Assembly (NCBI GenBank): GCA_937910825.1
Contig: CALEMO010000103.1
Coordinates: forward strand, 1 to 5,458
DNA: 5,458 bases
Source: an uncultured Solirubrobacterales bacterium
GTDB taxonomy: Bacteria > Actinomycetota > Thermoleophilia > Solirubrobacterales > 70-9
Direction: 5' to 3'
Shown here: positions 1 to 5,458 of the stretch, one piece after another
Layout: every line of letters begins with the position of its first letter
How positions within the stretch are numbered: position 1 is the first letter of the stretch
Notes under the pieces: model-generated
The model's database searches: none
Told to the model about the DNA's origin: nothing
What the model saw: the letters and a program-made list of their open reading frames with translations, nothing else
Position numbers and translations under genes: made by a program

Positions 1-975
1 GCCGGCGGTCTGGGTGTGGAAACGAAGTCTCATCGACTCCGCCTTCTTCGCGCCGTAGGTCTCCTTGAGCTCCCGGGCCCAGATCCTGCGGGCGGCCCGG
101 TACTTGGCGATCTCCTCGAAGAAATCGATGTGGGCGTTGAAGAAGAAGGAAAGGCGCGGTGCGAAGTCATCGACGTCGATACCACGCTCGATCGCTCGCT
201 CGACGTAGGTGAAACCGTTCTTACACGTGAAGGCGAGCTCCTGCGCAGCGGTCGAACCGGCTTCACGGATGTGGTATCCGGAGATCGAAATCGGATGCCA
301 GCGTGGCATGCGGTCGGTGCAGTATTCGACCATGTCGGTCACCAGGCGCATCGCCGGCTCGACCGGGAAGCACCACTCCTTCTGGGCGATGTACTCCTTG
401 AGGATGTCGGTCTGGATCGTTCCCGAGAGCTTTTCCGGGCTGATCCCCTGCCGCTCGGCAACCAGAACGTAGAAGGCGAGAAGGATCGCGGCCGGCGCGT
501 TGATCGTCATCGACGTGCTCACTTCGCCGAGCGGTATTCCACGGAAAAGAACCTCCATGTCATCGATCGTATCTACGGCCACGCCCTCGCGCCCGACCTC
601 GCCCAGCGAGCGAGCATGGTCTGAGTCGTACCCCATGAGGGTGGGCATATCAAAGGCGGTGGAAAGCCCCGTCTGACCGTGTTCAAGCAGGTAGTGGAAG
701 CGCTCGTTGGTCTCTTCAACCGTGCCGAATCCGGCGAACTGCCTCATCGTCCAGTTGCGACCCCGGTACATGCTTTCGTAGGGCCCCCGGGTGAAGGGGT
801 ATTGCCCTGGCTCGCCGATCTTCAGGTCCGCATCACCCTTGAGGTCTTCGGGGCCGTAGCTGGCCTTGACCGGCTTGCCCGACATGGTCGTGAAATCCCT
901 GTCCGCCGACTCGGCTGCCTTGGCGGAAGCGTCGTTCTTGGCCTGGCCGTCGCGGGGTGTCGAAGTAGGTTCCAT
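1..975 (-). CDS. icmA: B12-dependent acyl-CoA mutase large subunit, isobutyryl-CoA mutase type, N-terminal part
   Basis: This is the N-terminal 325 codons of a methylmalonyl-CoA mutase family catalytic subunit; the reading frame is still open at the left window edge. The visible part is the start of the substrate-binding TIM barrel: [11 protein letters not shown] (62-72), RQFAGF (78-83), [13 protein letters not shown] (107-119), KEYIAQKEW (193-201), SGYHIREAG (232-240) and RFHTQTAG (318-325). His235 matches active-site His244 of the Propionibacterium enzyme. Phe80 and Gln198 stand where methylmalonyl-CoA mutase has Tyr89 and Arg207, and they are the pair known from Streptomyces isobutyryl-CoA mutase IcmA. 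The likely reaction is therefore isobutyryl-CoA to n-butyryl-CoA, using adenosylcobalamin bound by a separate small subunit not in view. The ATG at 975 is preferred because the stretch before the conserved DFTT..G.PV..YGP segment then has nearly the IcmA length. No clear Shine-Dalgarno precedes it, and the frame stays open back to the ccdA stop, so in-frame TTG (1047) or GTG (1011) starts cannot be excluded. Automatic annotation would probably say methylmalonyl-CoA mutase. Confidence 0.9.
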   Translation of the reverse strand, partial: MEPTSTPRDGQAKNDASAKAAESADRDFTTMSGKPVKASYGPEDLKGDADLKIGEPGQYPFTRGPYESMYRGRNWTMRQFAGFGTVEETNERFHYLLEHGQTGLSTAFDMPTLMGYDSDHARSLGEVGREGVAVDTIDDMEVLFRGIPLGEVSTSMTINAPAAILLAFYVLVAERQGISPEKLSGTIQTDILKEYIAQKEWCFPVEPAMRLVTDMVEYCTDRMPRWHPISISGYHIREAGSTAAQELAFTCKNGFTYVERAIERGIDVDDFAPRLSFFFNAHIDFFEEIAKYRAARRIWARELKETYGAKKAESMRLRFHTQTAG

Positions 976-987
976 GCTGTTACCCAG

Positions 988-993
988 ATAGTA
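988..993 (-). promoter_or_regulatory. Possible -10 element of the acyl-CoA mutase gene
   Basis: On the minus strand TACTAT (5 of 6 to TATAAT) lies 12 bases before the mutase ATG. A transcript starting 6-7 bases downstream would have a leader of only about 5-6 bases, which fits the lack of a Shine-Dalgarno there. No convincing -35 hexamer is visible at 16-19 bases spacing. If real, the mutase can be transcribed separately from the upstream thioredoxin/CcdA genes. Inference from sequence only. Confidence 0.3.
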
Positions 994-1071
994 GGCTTTC
1001 GCGCCTTTCACCGTGGGTCGCGCGGGGTGCTGGCCCCTGTTGATCAATACATGCGCTGTACCTCCCCGGGC

Positions 1072-1812
1072 CTAATTTCTGATCGACTCTTCGACCTTTT
1101 CTATCGGCTCATACCAGCCGTTCTCGAGGACCCAGGCCTGGACGTCGCGGTCGAAGCCGAAGATGACCGCAACGCCAACCAGGATGAAAAGGCCGCCGAT
1201 CACCTTCTTGAACATTCCATCCGGATTGCTCAGCCAGTTCATTTTGTCCACGAGGGCCCTGCCGAAAATGCTGATCAGCAGGAGGATCGAGGCGAGGCCG
1301 AGCGCATAGGCGATCAGATAGGCGAAACCTTCCCCAAAGGAGGCCGGCAGGATCACCGCGACGATCAATGCGTAGGTCGGACTGCAGCTGTTGAAAACCG
1401 GCCCGAGCGCCGCGCCCAGCAGGATGTCCTTGCGGGTCCCGGTGGACTCGGACGAGCGGCCGACCAGACTGTTGGCCCGCCCTTGCAGGCCGGTGGCTAT
1501 CGCCACCCGGTCCCAGGCGGCCGGGAATAGCAGGGTCACGCCAAAGCCAACGACGATTCCGCCGGCCACGACCGCCCAGACCTGGTCGGGTACGCCCAGG
1601 AGGGCAGTGGAAGCTTTGAGCAGAAGCGAGAAGACAACTACCGACACGGCGAGGCTCGCAACGATTGTCAGTGGCCGCTTGAGCGACCGCGAGTCCTGCT
1701 CGTCCGGCCCACCAAGCATGCTGCCGCCGACGATGACCGGCAGCAGCGGAAGCACGCAGGGTGCCGCCGCCGTCAGTACCCCGGCCATGAACGACGCAAT
1801 CAGGAGTTCCAT
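1072..1812 (-). CDS. ccdA: CcdA/DsbD-type membrane thiol-disulfide electron carrier
   Basis: A 246-residue polytopic membrane protein of the CcdA (DsbD transmembrane domain) family. These proteins move reducing equivalents from cytoplasmic thioredoxin across the membrane to extracytoplasmic thioredoxin-like proteins, for cytochrome c maturation or other disulfide reduction. About six hydrophobic segments are visible, near residues 4-28, 47-70, 77-97, 130-155, 162-183 and 204-220, as usual for CcdA. The two expected redox cysteines are present: Cys19 in AAAPCVLPLLP of segment 1 and Cys143 in NSCSPTYALI of segment 4. A charged loop (98-129) separates segments 3 and 4, and a soluble tail (221-246) rich in acidic residues follows the last helix. 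The start is 20 bases after the stop of the thioredoxin-like gene, so the two are almost certainly cotranscribed functional partners. No strong Shine-Dalgarno precedes the ATG, so translational coupling is plausible. No cytochrome or heme-ligation gene is in view, so the final substrate is unknown. Confidence 0.9.
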   Translation of the reverse strand: MELLIASFMAGVLTAAAPCVLPLLPVIVGGSMLGGPDEQDSRSLKRPLTIVASLAVSVVVFSLLLKASTALLGVPDQVWAVVAGGIVVGFGVTLLFPAAWDRVAIATGLQGRANSLVGRSSESTGTRKDILLGAALGPVFNSCSPTYALIVAVILPASFGEGFAYLIAYALGLASILLLISIFGRALVDKMNWLSNPDGMFKKVIGGLFILVGVAVIFGFDRDVQAWVLENGWYEPIEKVEESIRN

Positions 1813-1828
1813 CGATGCTCAGCCGCTT

Positions 1829-1845
1829 GCTGCTATTGGAGCAGC
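1829..1845 (-). other. Small inverted repeat spanning the end of the thioredoxin-like gene
   Basis: GCTGCT and AGCAGC form a perfect 6-bp stem around a 5-base loop that contains part of the stop codon of the thioredoxin-like gene. It ends 16 bases before the ccdA start. There is no run of T after it, so it is not a classical intrinsic terminator. It could stabilise the upstream mRNA or modulate ccdA translation, or be chance. Confidence 0.2.
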
Positions 1846-2321
1846 CCCTGCTCGACCAGATCAAAGGTCGGCTCGTCGAAAGCAACCAGATCGTCGAGCT
1901 TGTCTCCCTGGTCATCAACCCTGACGATGGTCGTCTGGATGGTCACGTCGTATTTCACGCGCAAGTCCTGGTTGGTGTCGTAGTCGACCTTGAAGATAGT
2001 CACGCCGTCGGGGATTTCGCTGGCGTTGATGTCGGATTCCAGCGCCTGGCACTGAGAGCACCAGGGCGCGTGGAAGAACAGAAGCTTGGTGCCAGGAGTG
2101 GACGCCACCAGCTCAGGTGAATAGTCGACGTACTGGCCGGGCGCCCTGGAAGCCTTGCCGGCACCGGTAGATCCCGCTGTGCCACTGCCCGTTTCAGTGC
2201 CTGCCGCAGCCGTGCTCGCCGGCGCCGGATCATCCGACGAATCGCCGGCGATCGAATAAATCAGGCCGCCGCCAACCAATAGCGCGACGACTCCTACAAC
2301 GGCTAGAGCATTCTTATTCAT
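1833..2321 (-). CDS. Membrane-anchored extracytoplasmic thioredoxin-like protein
   Basis: A 162-residue protein with three parts. Residues 5-25 are an N-terminal hydrophobic segment that acts as signal anchor or uncleaved signal peptide; no lipobox cysteine is seen. Residues 27-60 are a low-complexity linker of Ala, Gly, Ser, Thr and Pro. Residues 63-162 are a thioredoxin fold. The redox motif is WCSQC with Cys88 and Cys91, within LLFFHAPWCSQC; KVDYDTNQDL and KYDV follow as in thioredoxins. The fold lacks the usual cis-proline: where thioredoxin has a Pro-Thr pair after the YxV strand, this protein has Thr130-Thr131 in TIQTTIV. The protein probably acts outside the cytoplasmic membrane as a thiol-disulfide oxidoreductase kept reduced by CcdA, encoded 20 bases downstream. 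The in-frame TAG just upstream of the ATG excludes a longer form. There is no Shine-Dalgarno before the ATG, but a -10-like hexamer is close (see the promoter entry). The exact client protein cannot be told. Confidence 0.88.
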   Translation of the reverse strand: MNKNALAVVGVVALLVGGGLIYSIAGDSSDDPAPASTAAAGTETGSGTAGSTGAGKASRAPGQYVDYSPELVASTPGTKLLFFHAPWCSQCQALESDINASEIPDGVTIFKVDYDTNQDLRVKYDVTIQTTIVRVDDQGDKLDDLVAFDEPTFDLVEQGLLQ

Positions 2322-2327
2322 GTCACA

Positions 2328-2333
2328 AGGCTA
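2328..2333 (-). promoter_or_regulatory. Possible -10 element giving a leaderless thioredoxin-like transcript
   Basis: On the minus strand TAGCCT fits the TANNNT consensus and is followed after 6 bases by the ATG of the thioredoxin-like gene. This is the spacing seen in actinobacterial leaderless promoters, where transcription begins at the start codon. No good -35 is seen. The match is short and could be chance. Confidence 0.22.
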
Positions 2334-2372
2334 GCTATCGCCCGATTCTTGCCATTCACCCTTTTGTAAGGA

Positions 2373-3134
2373 CTAGCGACGCTTCGACAGATAACTGCCG
2401 ATCCCGCCGAGCACTACCGCCGCGCCGACCGAGCCGACGACCGCGAGATTGCGTCCAAGTCGATCGAAGCGCATGATCTGCCAACCGTTCTCTTTCGCGG
2501 CCACGGCCAGGGGACCGTCGGGGTTCACGGCGACAGCGTTGCCTACCGCCTCCAGCATCGGCAGATCGGAGACCGAGTCGGAATAGGCCCAGCAGCCGGC
2601 GAGGTCGAGACCATTTTCAGCGGCGATCCGCTCCATCGCGGGAACCTTTCCCGACCCGTAGACGAACTGCCCCTCCAGGTCACCCGTATAGACACCCTCG
2701 CGGTTGACCACATACCTGGTGCCGATTCCCCCGTCCATTCCCAGAACGCTCGCCAGGGAGGACACCATGTCGGCGCCGGCAGCGCTGACGATGTAAGTCT
2801 TGCGGCCCGCATCCTGATGGTGATGCACCTCGGCCAGCATCTCCGGATATACCCGCGGCAGGATCCCGGCGAGCACTTCGGGCCACATGCGCGCGATGTC
2901 TGTACAGGTGACGTTGGCGAGCGTTTCTTTGGCCACCCGCATGACCTGGGCCGTCTCTTCGTCGGTCGCCCCTTTGAGGCGGTATTTGAAATGGTCTCGG
3001 CCCCATTTCATCACCTGGGAGCGGGTGAGCAGCCCGCGCCGACGCGCGACGCGGGCGAACTCCATTCCGCTGGACCCCGCCATCAGGGTCTTGTCGAGGT
3101 CAAAAAAGGCTGCTTCTTTCCCGGGATCGCTCAC
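2373..3134 (-). CDS. HAD-superfamily IB phosphatase, SerB1-like, with C-terminal membrane helix
   Basis: A 253-residue phosphatase of HAD subfamily IB. All four motifs are present: motif I FFDLDKT with nucleophile Asp12 and acid/base Asp14; motif II YIVSAAG with Ser117; the motif III lysine Lys163 in YGSGK; and motif IV YSDSVSDLPML with Asp186 and Asp190 for magnesium. The helical cap between motifs I and II (about 20-105) is typical of the family that includes phosphoserine phosphatase. From memory it most resembles mycobacterial SerB1 (Rv0505c), sharing the YSDS..DLPMLEAVG and VNPD blocks. Residues 229-249 are a hydrophobic Gly/Ala/Val helix followed by KRR, probably anchoring the enzyme to the inner membrane face. 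The true substrate is unknown; a phosphoserine or phospholipid-related phosphomonoester are options. The start codon is GTG, 31 bases after the thiolase stop, without an evident Shine-Dalgarno. Starting later would lose motif I. Confidence 0.9.
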   Translation of the reverse strand: MSDPGKEAAFFDLDKTLMAGSSGMEFARVARRRGLLTRSQVMKWGRDHFKYRLKGATDEETAQVMRVAKETLANVTCTDIARMWPEVLAGILPRVYPEMLAEVHHHQDAGRKTYIVSAAGADMVSSLASVLGMDGGIGTRYVVNREGVYTGDLEGQFVYGSGKVPAMERIAAENGLDLAGCWAYSDSVSDLPMLEAVGNAVAVNPDGPLAVAAKENGWQIMRFDRLGRNLAVVGSVGAAVVLGGIGSYLSKRR

Positions 3135-3165
3135 CAGCCAGAGGCTACCGACCCTGAGACCCGGC

Positions 3166-4341
3166 TCAGACCTGAATCAGGATAGCGTCGCCCTGGCCGC
3201 CGCCCGAGCAGATCGCCGCGCAGCCGAGTCCACCGCCGCGACGCTTCAGTTCCCGGACCAGCACTCCGATCAGCCTCGCACCTGACGCGCCGATCGGATG
3301 GCCGAGTGCAACCGCGCCACCGTTGACGTTGACTTTGTCTTCGTCGATTCCGAGCATCTTGATCGTATTCAGCGAAACTGATGCGAATGCCTCGTTGACT
3401 TCCCAGAGGTCGACGTCAGCCGGAGTCTTGCCCAGCTTGTCAAGCGCGACCTTGGCGGCCAGTGCCGGGGTCTTGGCGAGGCAGGCGTATTCGTCGCCGA
3501 CCTGGCCGTAGCCGACGATCGTGCCGAGCACTTCCTTGTTATTGGCTTTTGCCCAGTCCTCGGAGGCGAGAACCAGCGCACCGGCACCGTCGTTTACGCC
3601 CGGGGCGTTGCCGGCCGTGTGATTTGCGTCGTCGCCTCCGATTGCCCGGAGCTGCGAAAGGCTCTCGGCGCTGATCTCGGGCCGGATCGCCTCGTCGGTA
3701 TCGACCACGGTCTTGCCCTTGCGGCCCTTGACCGTCACCGCGACGATTTCTTCGCCCAGGGTTCCGTTAGCCCTTGCCTTCTCGGCCAGCTCGTGCGAGC
3801 GGGCGGCAAAGCGGTCCATCTCCTCCCGGGTGATGCCAAGCTCGTTGGCAACGCCAGAGGCTTCGTTGATCATCTGCAGATGGGTGAACGGATTCGTCAG
3901 ACCGTCGTGGGTCATCGAATCAACCGACTTCACATCGCCCATTCGAAAACCGGACCGGGCCCCTGGCAAGAGGTACGGTGCGTTGCTCATCGACTCCATG
4001 CCTCCGGCAACGCCGACTTCGATGTCACCGGCGCGGATTGCCTGGTCGACAAGGCCCGCCGATCGCATGCCCGAAGCGCAGACCTTGTTCACGGTCTCGG
4101 AGGGAACTTCCTTGGGGATACCGCCGGCAATCTGGGCTTGGCGGGACGGGATCTGTCCCTGACCGGCCTGGATCACCTGCCCGAAAGAAACCTGCTGAAC
4201 CTGCTCGGGCGCAACACCCGAACGCTCGAGGGCGCCGGCTATTGCGACTCCGCCGAGATCTGCAGCGTCGACCGGAGCAAGGCTGCCACCCATTTTTCCA
4301 AAGGGAGTACGTGCAGAGGAGAGAATTACTGTGCGGGGCAT
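3166..4341 (-). CDS. Acetyl-CoA C-acetyltransferase (thiolase)
   Basis: A 391-residue thiolase, the standard length. It condenses two acetyl-CoA to acetoacetyl-CoA or cleaves 3-ketoacyl-CoA in the reverse direction, in the cytoplasm. The catalytic residues fall almost exactly at Zoogloea thiolase numbering: nucleophile Cys88 in NKVCASGMRS, Asn316 in VNEAFA, His348 in GGAVALGHPIGASGAR, and acid/base Cys378 in CAAICSGGGQGDA. The N-terminal block RTVILSSARTPFGK and the TAGNAPGVNDGAGAL loop (242-256) are also typical. The start is set at the ATG at 4341, because AAAGGCGG lies 3 bases upstream and the conserved MPRTVI N-terminus begins there. A GTG at 4416 would add 25 unconserved residues. It is the first of five minus-strand genes and is divergent from pepA. 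Names used for such enzymes include atoB, phaA, thlA and fadA; sequence alone does not decide between biosynthetic and degradative roles. Confidence 0.95.
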   Translation of the reverse strand: MPRTVILSSARTPFGKMGGSLAPVDAADLGGVAIAGALERSGVAPEQVQQVSFGQVIQAGQGQIPSRQAQIAGGIPKEVPSETVNKVCASGMRSAGLVDQAIRAGDIEVGVAGGMESMSNAPYLLPGARSGFRMGDVKSVDSMTHDGLTNPFTHLQMINEASGVANELGITREEMDRFAARSHELAEKARANGTLGEEIVAVTVKGRKGKTVVDTDEAIRPEISAESLSQLRAIGGDDANHTAGNAPGVNDGAGALVLASEDWAKANNKEVLGTIVGYGQVGDEYACLAKTPALAAKVALDKLGKTPADVDLWEVNEAFASVSLNTIKMLGIDEDKVNVNGGAVALGHPIGASGARLIGVLVRELKRRGGGLGCAAICSGGGQGDAILIQV

Positions 4342-4344
4342 TCG

Positions 4345-4352
4345 CCGCCTTT
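4345..4352 (-). promoter_or_regulatory. Shine-Dalgarno of the thiolase gene
   Basis: AAAGGCGG on the minus strand is one mismatch from AAAGGAGG and lies 3 bases before the ATG at 4341 (6 bases from the AAGG core). It decides the start in favour of 4341 over the upstream in-frame GTG at 4416. It is the only clear ribosome binding site among the six starts in the window. Confidence 0.55.
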
Positions 4353-4424
4353 CGTCGATCTTTTTGCTTGCGCTCGGAAGTTGAAGTTCGTGCAGCAGAG
4401 GGACTGTATAGGCCACTCAGATCG

Positions 4425-4439
4425 TCCGGCGCAGCCGGA
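4425..4439. promoter_or_regulatory. Perfect inverted repeat in the thiolase/pepA divergent promoter region
   Basis: TCCGGC and GCCGGA form a perfect inverted repeat with 6-base arms and a GCA spacer, 17 bases before the pepA start and about 84 bases before the thiolase start. It lies just upstream of the putative pepA -10 hexamer, where a regulator could affect both promoters. A small operator or a DNA/RNA hairpin are both possible. No known regulator family is recognised from it, and GC-rich DNA yields such repeats by chance. Confidence 0.25.
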
Positions 4440-4443
4440 TATC

Positions 4444-4449
4444 TAGACT
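4444..4449 (+). promoter_or_regulatory. Possible -10 element giving a leaderless pepA transcript
   Basis: TAGACT fits TANNNT and is followed by 7 bases and then the pepA ATG, the exact geometry of actinobacterial leaderless promoters. No Shine-Dalgarno precedes this ATG, which agrees. No good -35 hexamer is seen 16-19 bases upstream. Confidence 0.35.
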
Positions 4450-4456
4450 GCCCGGC

Positions 4457-5458
4457 ATGAAGGCCTACCTGAGCGACTCTGCCCTGTCCGAAGTTGATGC
4501 CGATCTCGTTGCGGTCACCCTTTTCGAAGGTGAATCACTCTCCGGAGCGCTGGCGGACACACCGGGTGCCAACGATGCGTCGGGAGATTTCAAGTTTACG
4601 GTGACGGTATTCCCCGGCAAACCGGAACGGGTGGTCCTGATCGGACTGGGATCCCGGGAGGAGTTCGCCCCCGAACGGGCCAGAGTCGTCGGGGCACTCG
4701 CCCACAAGGCACTCAAGGCGAGTAAGGGTGAGGCCCTTGCGTTCATGCTGCCCGAGGTCGACGACGCCGGGGCATTCGCCGCCGCCCTGATCGAGGGAGC
4801 GACCTTCGCATCCTTTGAATTCGACCGCTTCAAGACCGGGTCCGATGGCAAGGAAGCCCCGCCTGAACTGAAGACGATTGAGATCGTCTCCGAACTCGAC
4901 CTCGCCAAAGAGGTGGCATTCGGGGAAGCGATCGCAAACGCCGGCAACCGTGCCCGCTACCTGCAGAGCCTGCCGGCGAACGTCGCCACTCCGGAGTACC
5001 TGGCCTCTCGCGCAACCGAGATCGCCGAGGCTTTCGAAAAAGTCACCGTCGATGTGCTTGACCGCGAAGGGATCATCAGTGCCGGGATGGGCGGCCTCGA
5101 AGCGGTCGCCAAGGGCGGCGAAGCCGTCGAGCCGCGCCTGATCACCCTGCGCTACACCGGCCGCAACGGTGGCGAAATGCTTGGTCTGGTCGGCAAGTCG
5201 GTCACCTTCGACACTGGTGGCATTTCGATCAAACCGTCGGCCGGAATGCATGAAATGAAAATGGACATGTCCGGCGGCGCGGCGGTGCTCGAGGCAGTAT
5301 CGGCGATTGCCGCCCTGAATCTTGAGATCGATCTGATCGCGGTACTGCCTTCCACCGAGAACATGCCTTCCGGAACCGCACTGAAGCCCGGCGACATCAT
5401 CACCCAGATGAACGGCAAGACCGTCGAAGTGACCAATACCGACGCCGAGGGGCGTTTG
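4457..5458 (+). CDS. pepA: Leucyl aminopeptidase (M17 family), N-terminal 334 residues
   Basis: A cytosolic M17 metallo-aminopeptidase, cut by the right window edge after 334 codons; the family is usually near 490-500 residues. The N-terminal macrodomain-like region covers about 1-150, with VVLIGLGSREEF at 59-70. The linker leads into the catalytic domain with SLPANVATPEYLA (171-183). The metal and active-site residues match E. coli PepA with identical spacing: Lys247 and Asp252 in VGKSVTFDTGG, Lys259 in ISIKPSAGM, Asp270 in EMKMDMSGG, and Asp329, Glu331 and Arg333 in NTDAEGR. The enzyme binds two divalent metals, acts as a hexamer in this family, and removes N-terminal residues from peptides, mainly in peptide turnover. 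The remaining C-terminal part lies outside the window. The ATG at 4457 has no Shine-Dalgarno, but a TANNNT hexamer sits 7 bases upstream. E. coli PepA is also a DNA-binding protein; nothing here shows whether this one is. Confidence 0.95.
   Translation, partial: MKAYLSDSALSEVDADLVAVTLFEGESLSGALADTPGANDASGDFKFTVTVFPGKPERVVLIGLGSREEFAPERARVVGALAHKALKASKGEALAFMLPEVDDAGAFAAALIEGATFASFEFDRFKTGSDGKEAPPELKTIEIVSELDLAKEVAFGEAIANAGNRARYLQSLPANVATPEYLASRATEIAEAFEKVTVDVLDREGIISAGMGGLEAVAKGGEAVEPRLITLRYTGRNGGEMLGLVGKSVTFDTGGISIKPSAGMHEMKMDMSGGAAVLEAVSAIAALNLEIDLIAVLPSTENMPSGTALKPGDIITQMNGKTVEVTNTDAEGRL

Noticed and set aside
16..624. A 202-codon plus-strand open frame over the mutase
   Set aside because: It is antisense to conserved mutase barrel motifs; composition and lack of motifs mark it as a shadow.
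1024..1037. GGGG/CCCC hairpin between ccdA and the mutase as a terminator
   Set aside because: The stem is only 4 bp with a 6-base loop and no T run follows it.
1044..1065. A strong GGAGG followed 8 bases later by ATG on the minus strand, upstream of the mutase
   Set aside because: The ATG is followed by one sense codon and then TGA, so it encodes only two residues. A regulatory minimal ORF cannot be excluded but nothing supports it.
679..1530. A 283-codon plus-strand open frame across the mutase start and ccdA
   Set aside because: It is antisense to two genes with clear family motifs and spans their intergenic gap. No domain or plausible start signal is seen.
2325..2365. Tiny open frames (6 and 13 codons) between the HAD gene and the thioredoxin-like gene on the minus strand, one ending with an ATGA overlap at the thioredoxin start
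   Set aside because: They are too short, the longer one has no ribosome binding site, and the overlap is expected by chance.
3154..3169. CTGAG/CTCAG hairpin at the thiolase stop as a terminator
   Set aside because: The stem is 5 bp with a 6-base loop and no T run, and the HAD gene follows 31 bases later, so termination is not supported.
4342..4416. A 25-residue N-terminal extension of the thiolase from a GTG at 4416
   Set aside because: Thiolases begin at the RTVILSSARTPFG block; the ATG at 4341 has a good Shine-Dalgarno and gives active-site numbering matching the family.
3619..4446. A 275-codon plus-strand open frame antisense to the thiolase
   Set aside because: It lies wholly over a thiolase with complete active sites. 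Its translation is a low-information product without recognisable motifs, as expected in GC-rich antisense frames.
4535..5251. A 238-codon minus-strand open frame over pepA
   Set aside because: It is antisense to pepA, whose metal-site residues and spacing are intact.

Overview
The window is GC-rich bacterial DNA, densely coded and with short intergenic gaps. It looks like an actinobacterial chromosome. Supporting signs are the isobutyryl-CoA-mutase-type acyl-CoA mutase, a SerB1-like HAD-IB phosphatase with a C-terminal membrane helix, GTG start usage, and -10-like hexamers lying 6-12 bases before start codons that lack a Shine-Dalgarno. A deep-branching actinobacterium (Thermoleophilia-like) would fit, but that is inference. 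There are no RNA genes, insertion sequences, CRISPR arrays or phage genes. No gap exceeds about 115 bases.

Layout. Five genes lie on the minus strand and are read right to left: a thiolase (4341-3166), a HAD-IB phosphatase (3134-2373), a membrane-anchored thioredoxin-like protein (2321-1833), a CcdA/DsbD-type membrane electron carrier (1812-1072), and the N-terminal 325 codons of a B12-dependent acyl-CoA mutase large subunit (975 to beyond the left edge). The gaps between them are 31, 51, 20 and 96 bases, so they could form one transcription unit, possibly with internal promoters before the thioredoxin and mutase genes. Divergent from the thiolase, across a 115-base intergenic region, a leucyl aminopeptidase (pepA, M17) starts at 4457 on the plus strand and runs off the right edge after 334 codons.

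How they may work together. The thioredoxin-like protein and CcdA are a standard pair: CcdA carries reducing equivalents across the membrane to an extracytoplasmic thiol-disulfide protein. The thiolase and mutase both handle short-chain acyl-CoAs. The mutase carries the Phe/Gln substrate signature of isobutyryl-CoA mutase instead of the Tyr/Arg of methylmalonyl-CoA mutase. Isobutyryl-CoA (for example from valine) could therefore become n-butyryl-CoA, which beta-oxidation takes to acetoacetyl-CoA, the substrate of the thiolase. The phosphatase and aminopeptidase look like housekeeping neighbours.

The window is mostly ordinary core metabolism; I see no strong evidence of an undescribed system. 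The points most worth a second look are the mutase specificity signature, the loss of the cis-proline in the thioredoxin-like protein, the possible leaderless promoters, and a perfect inverted repeat in the divergent promoter region.
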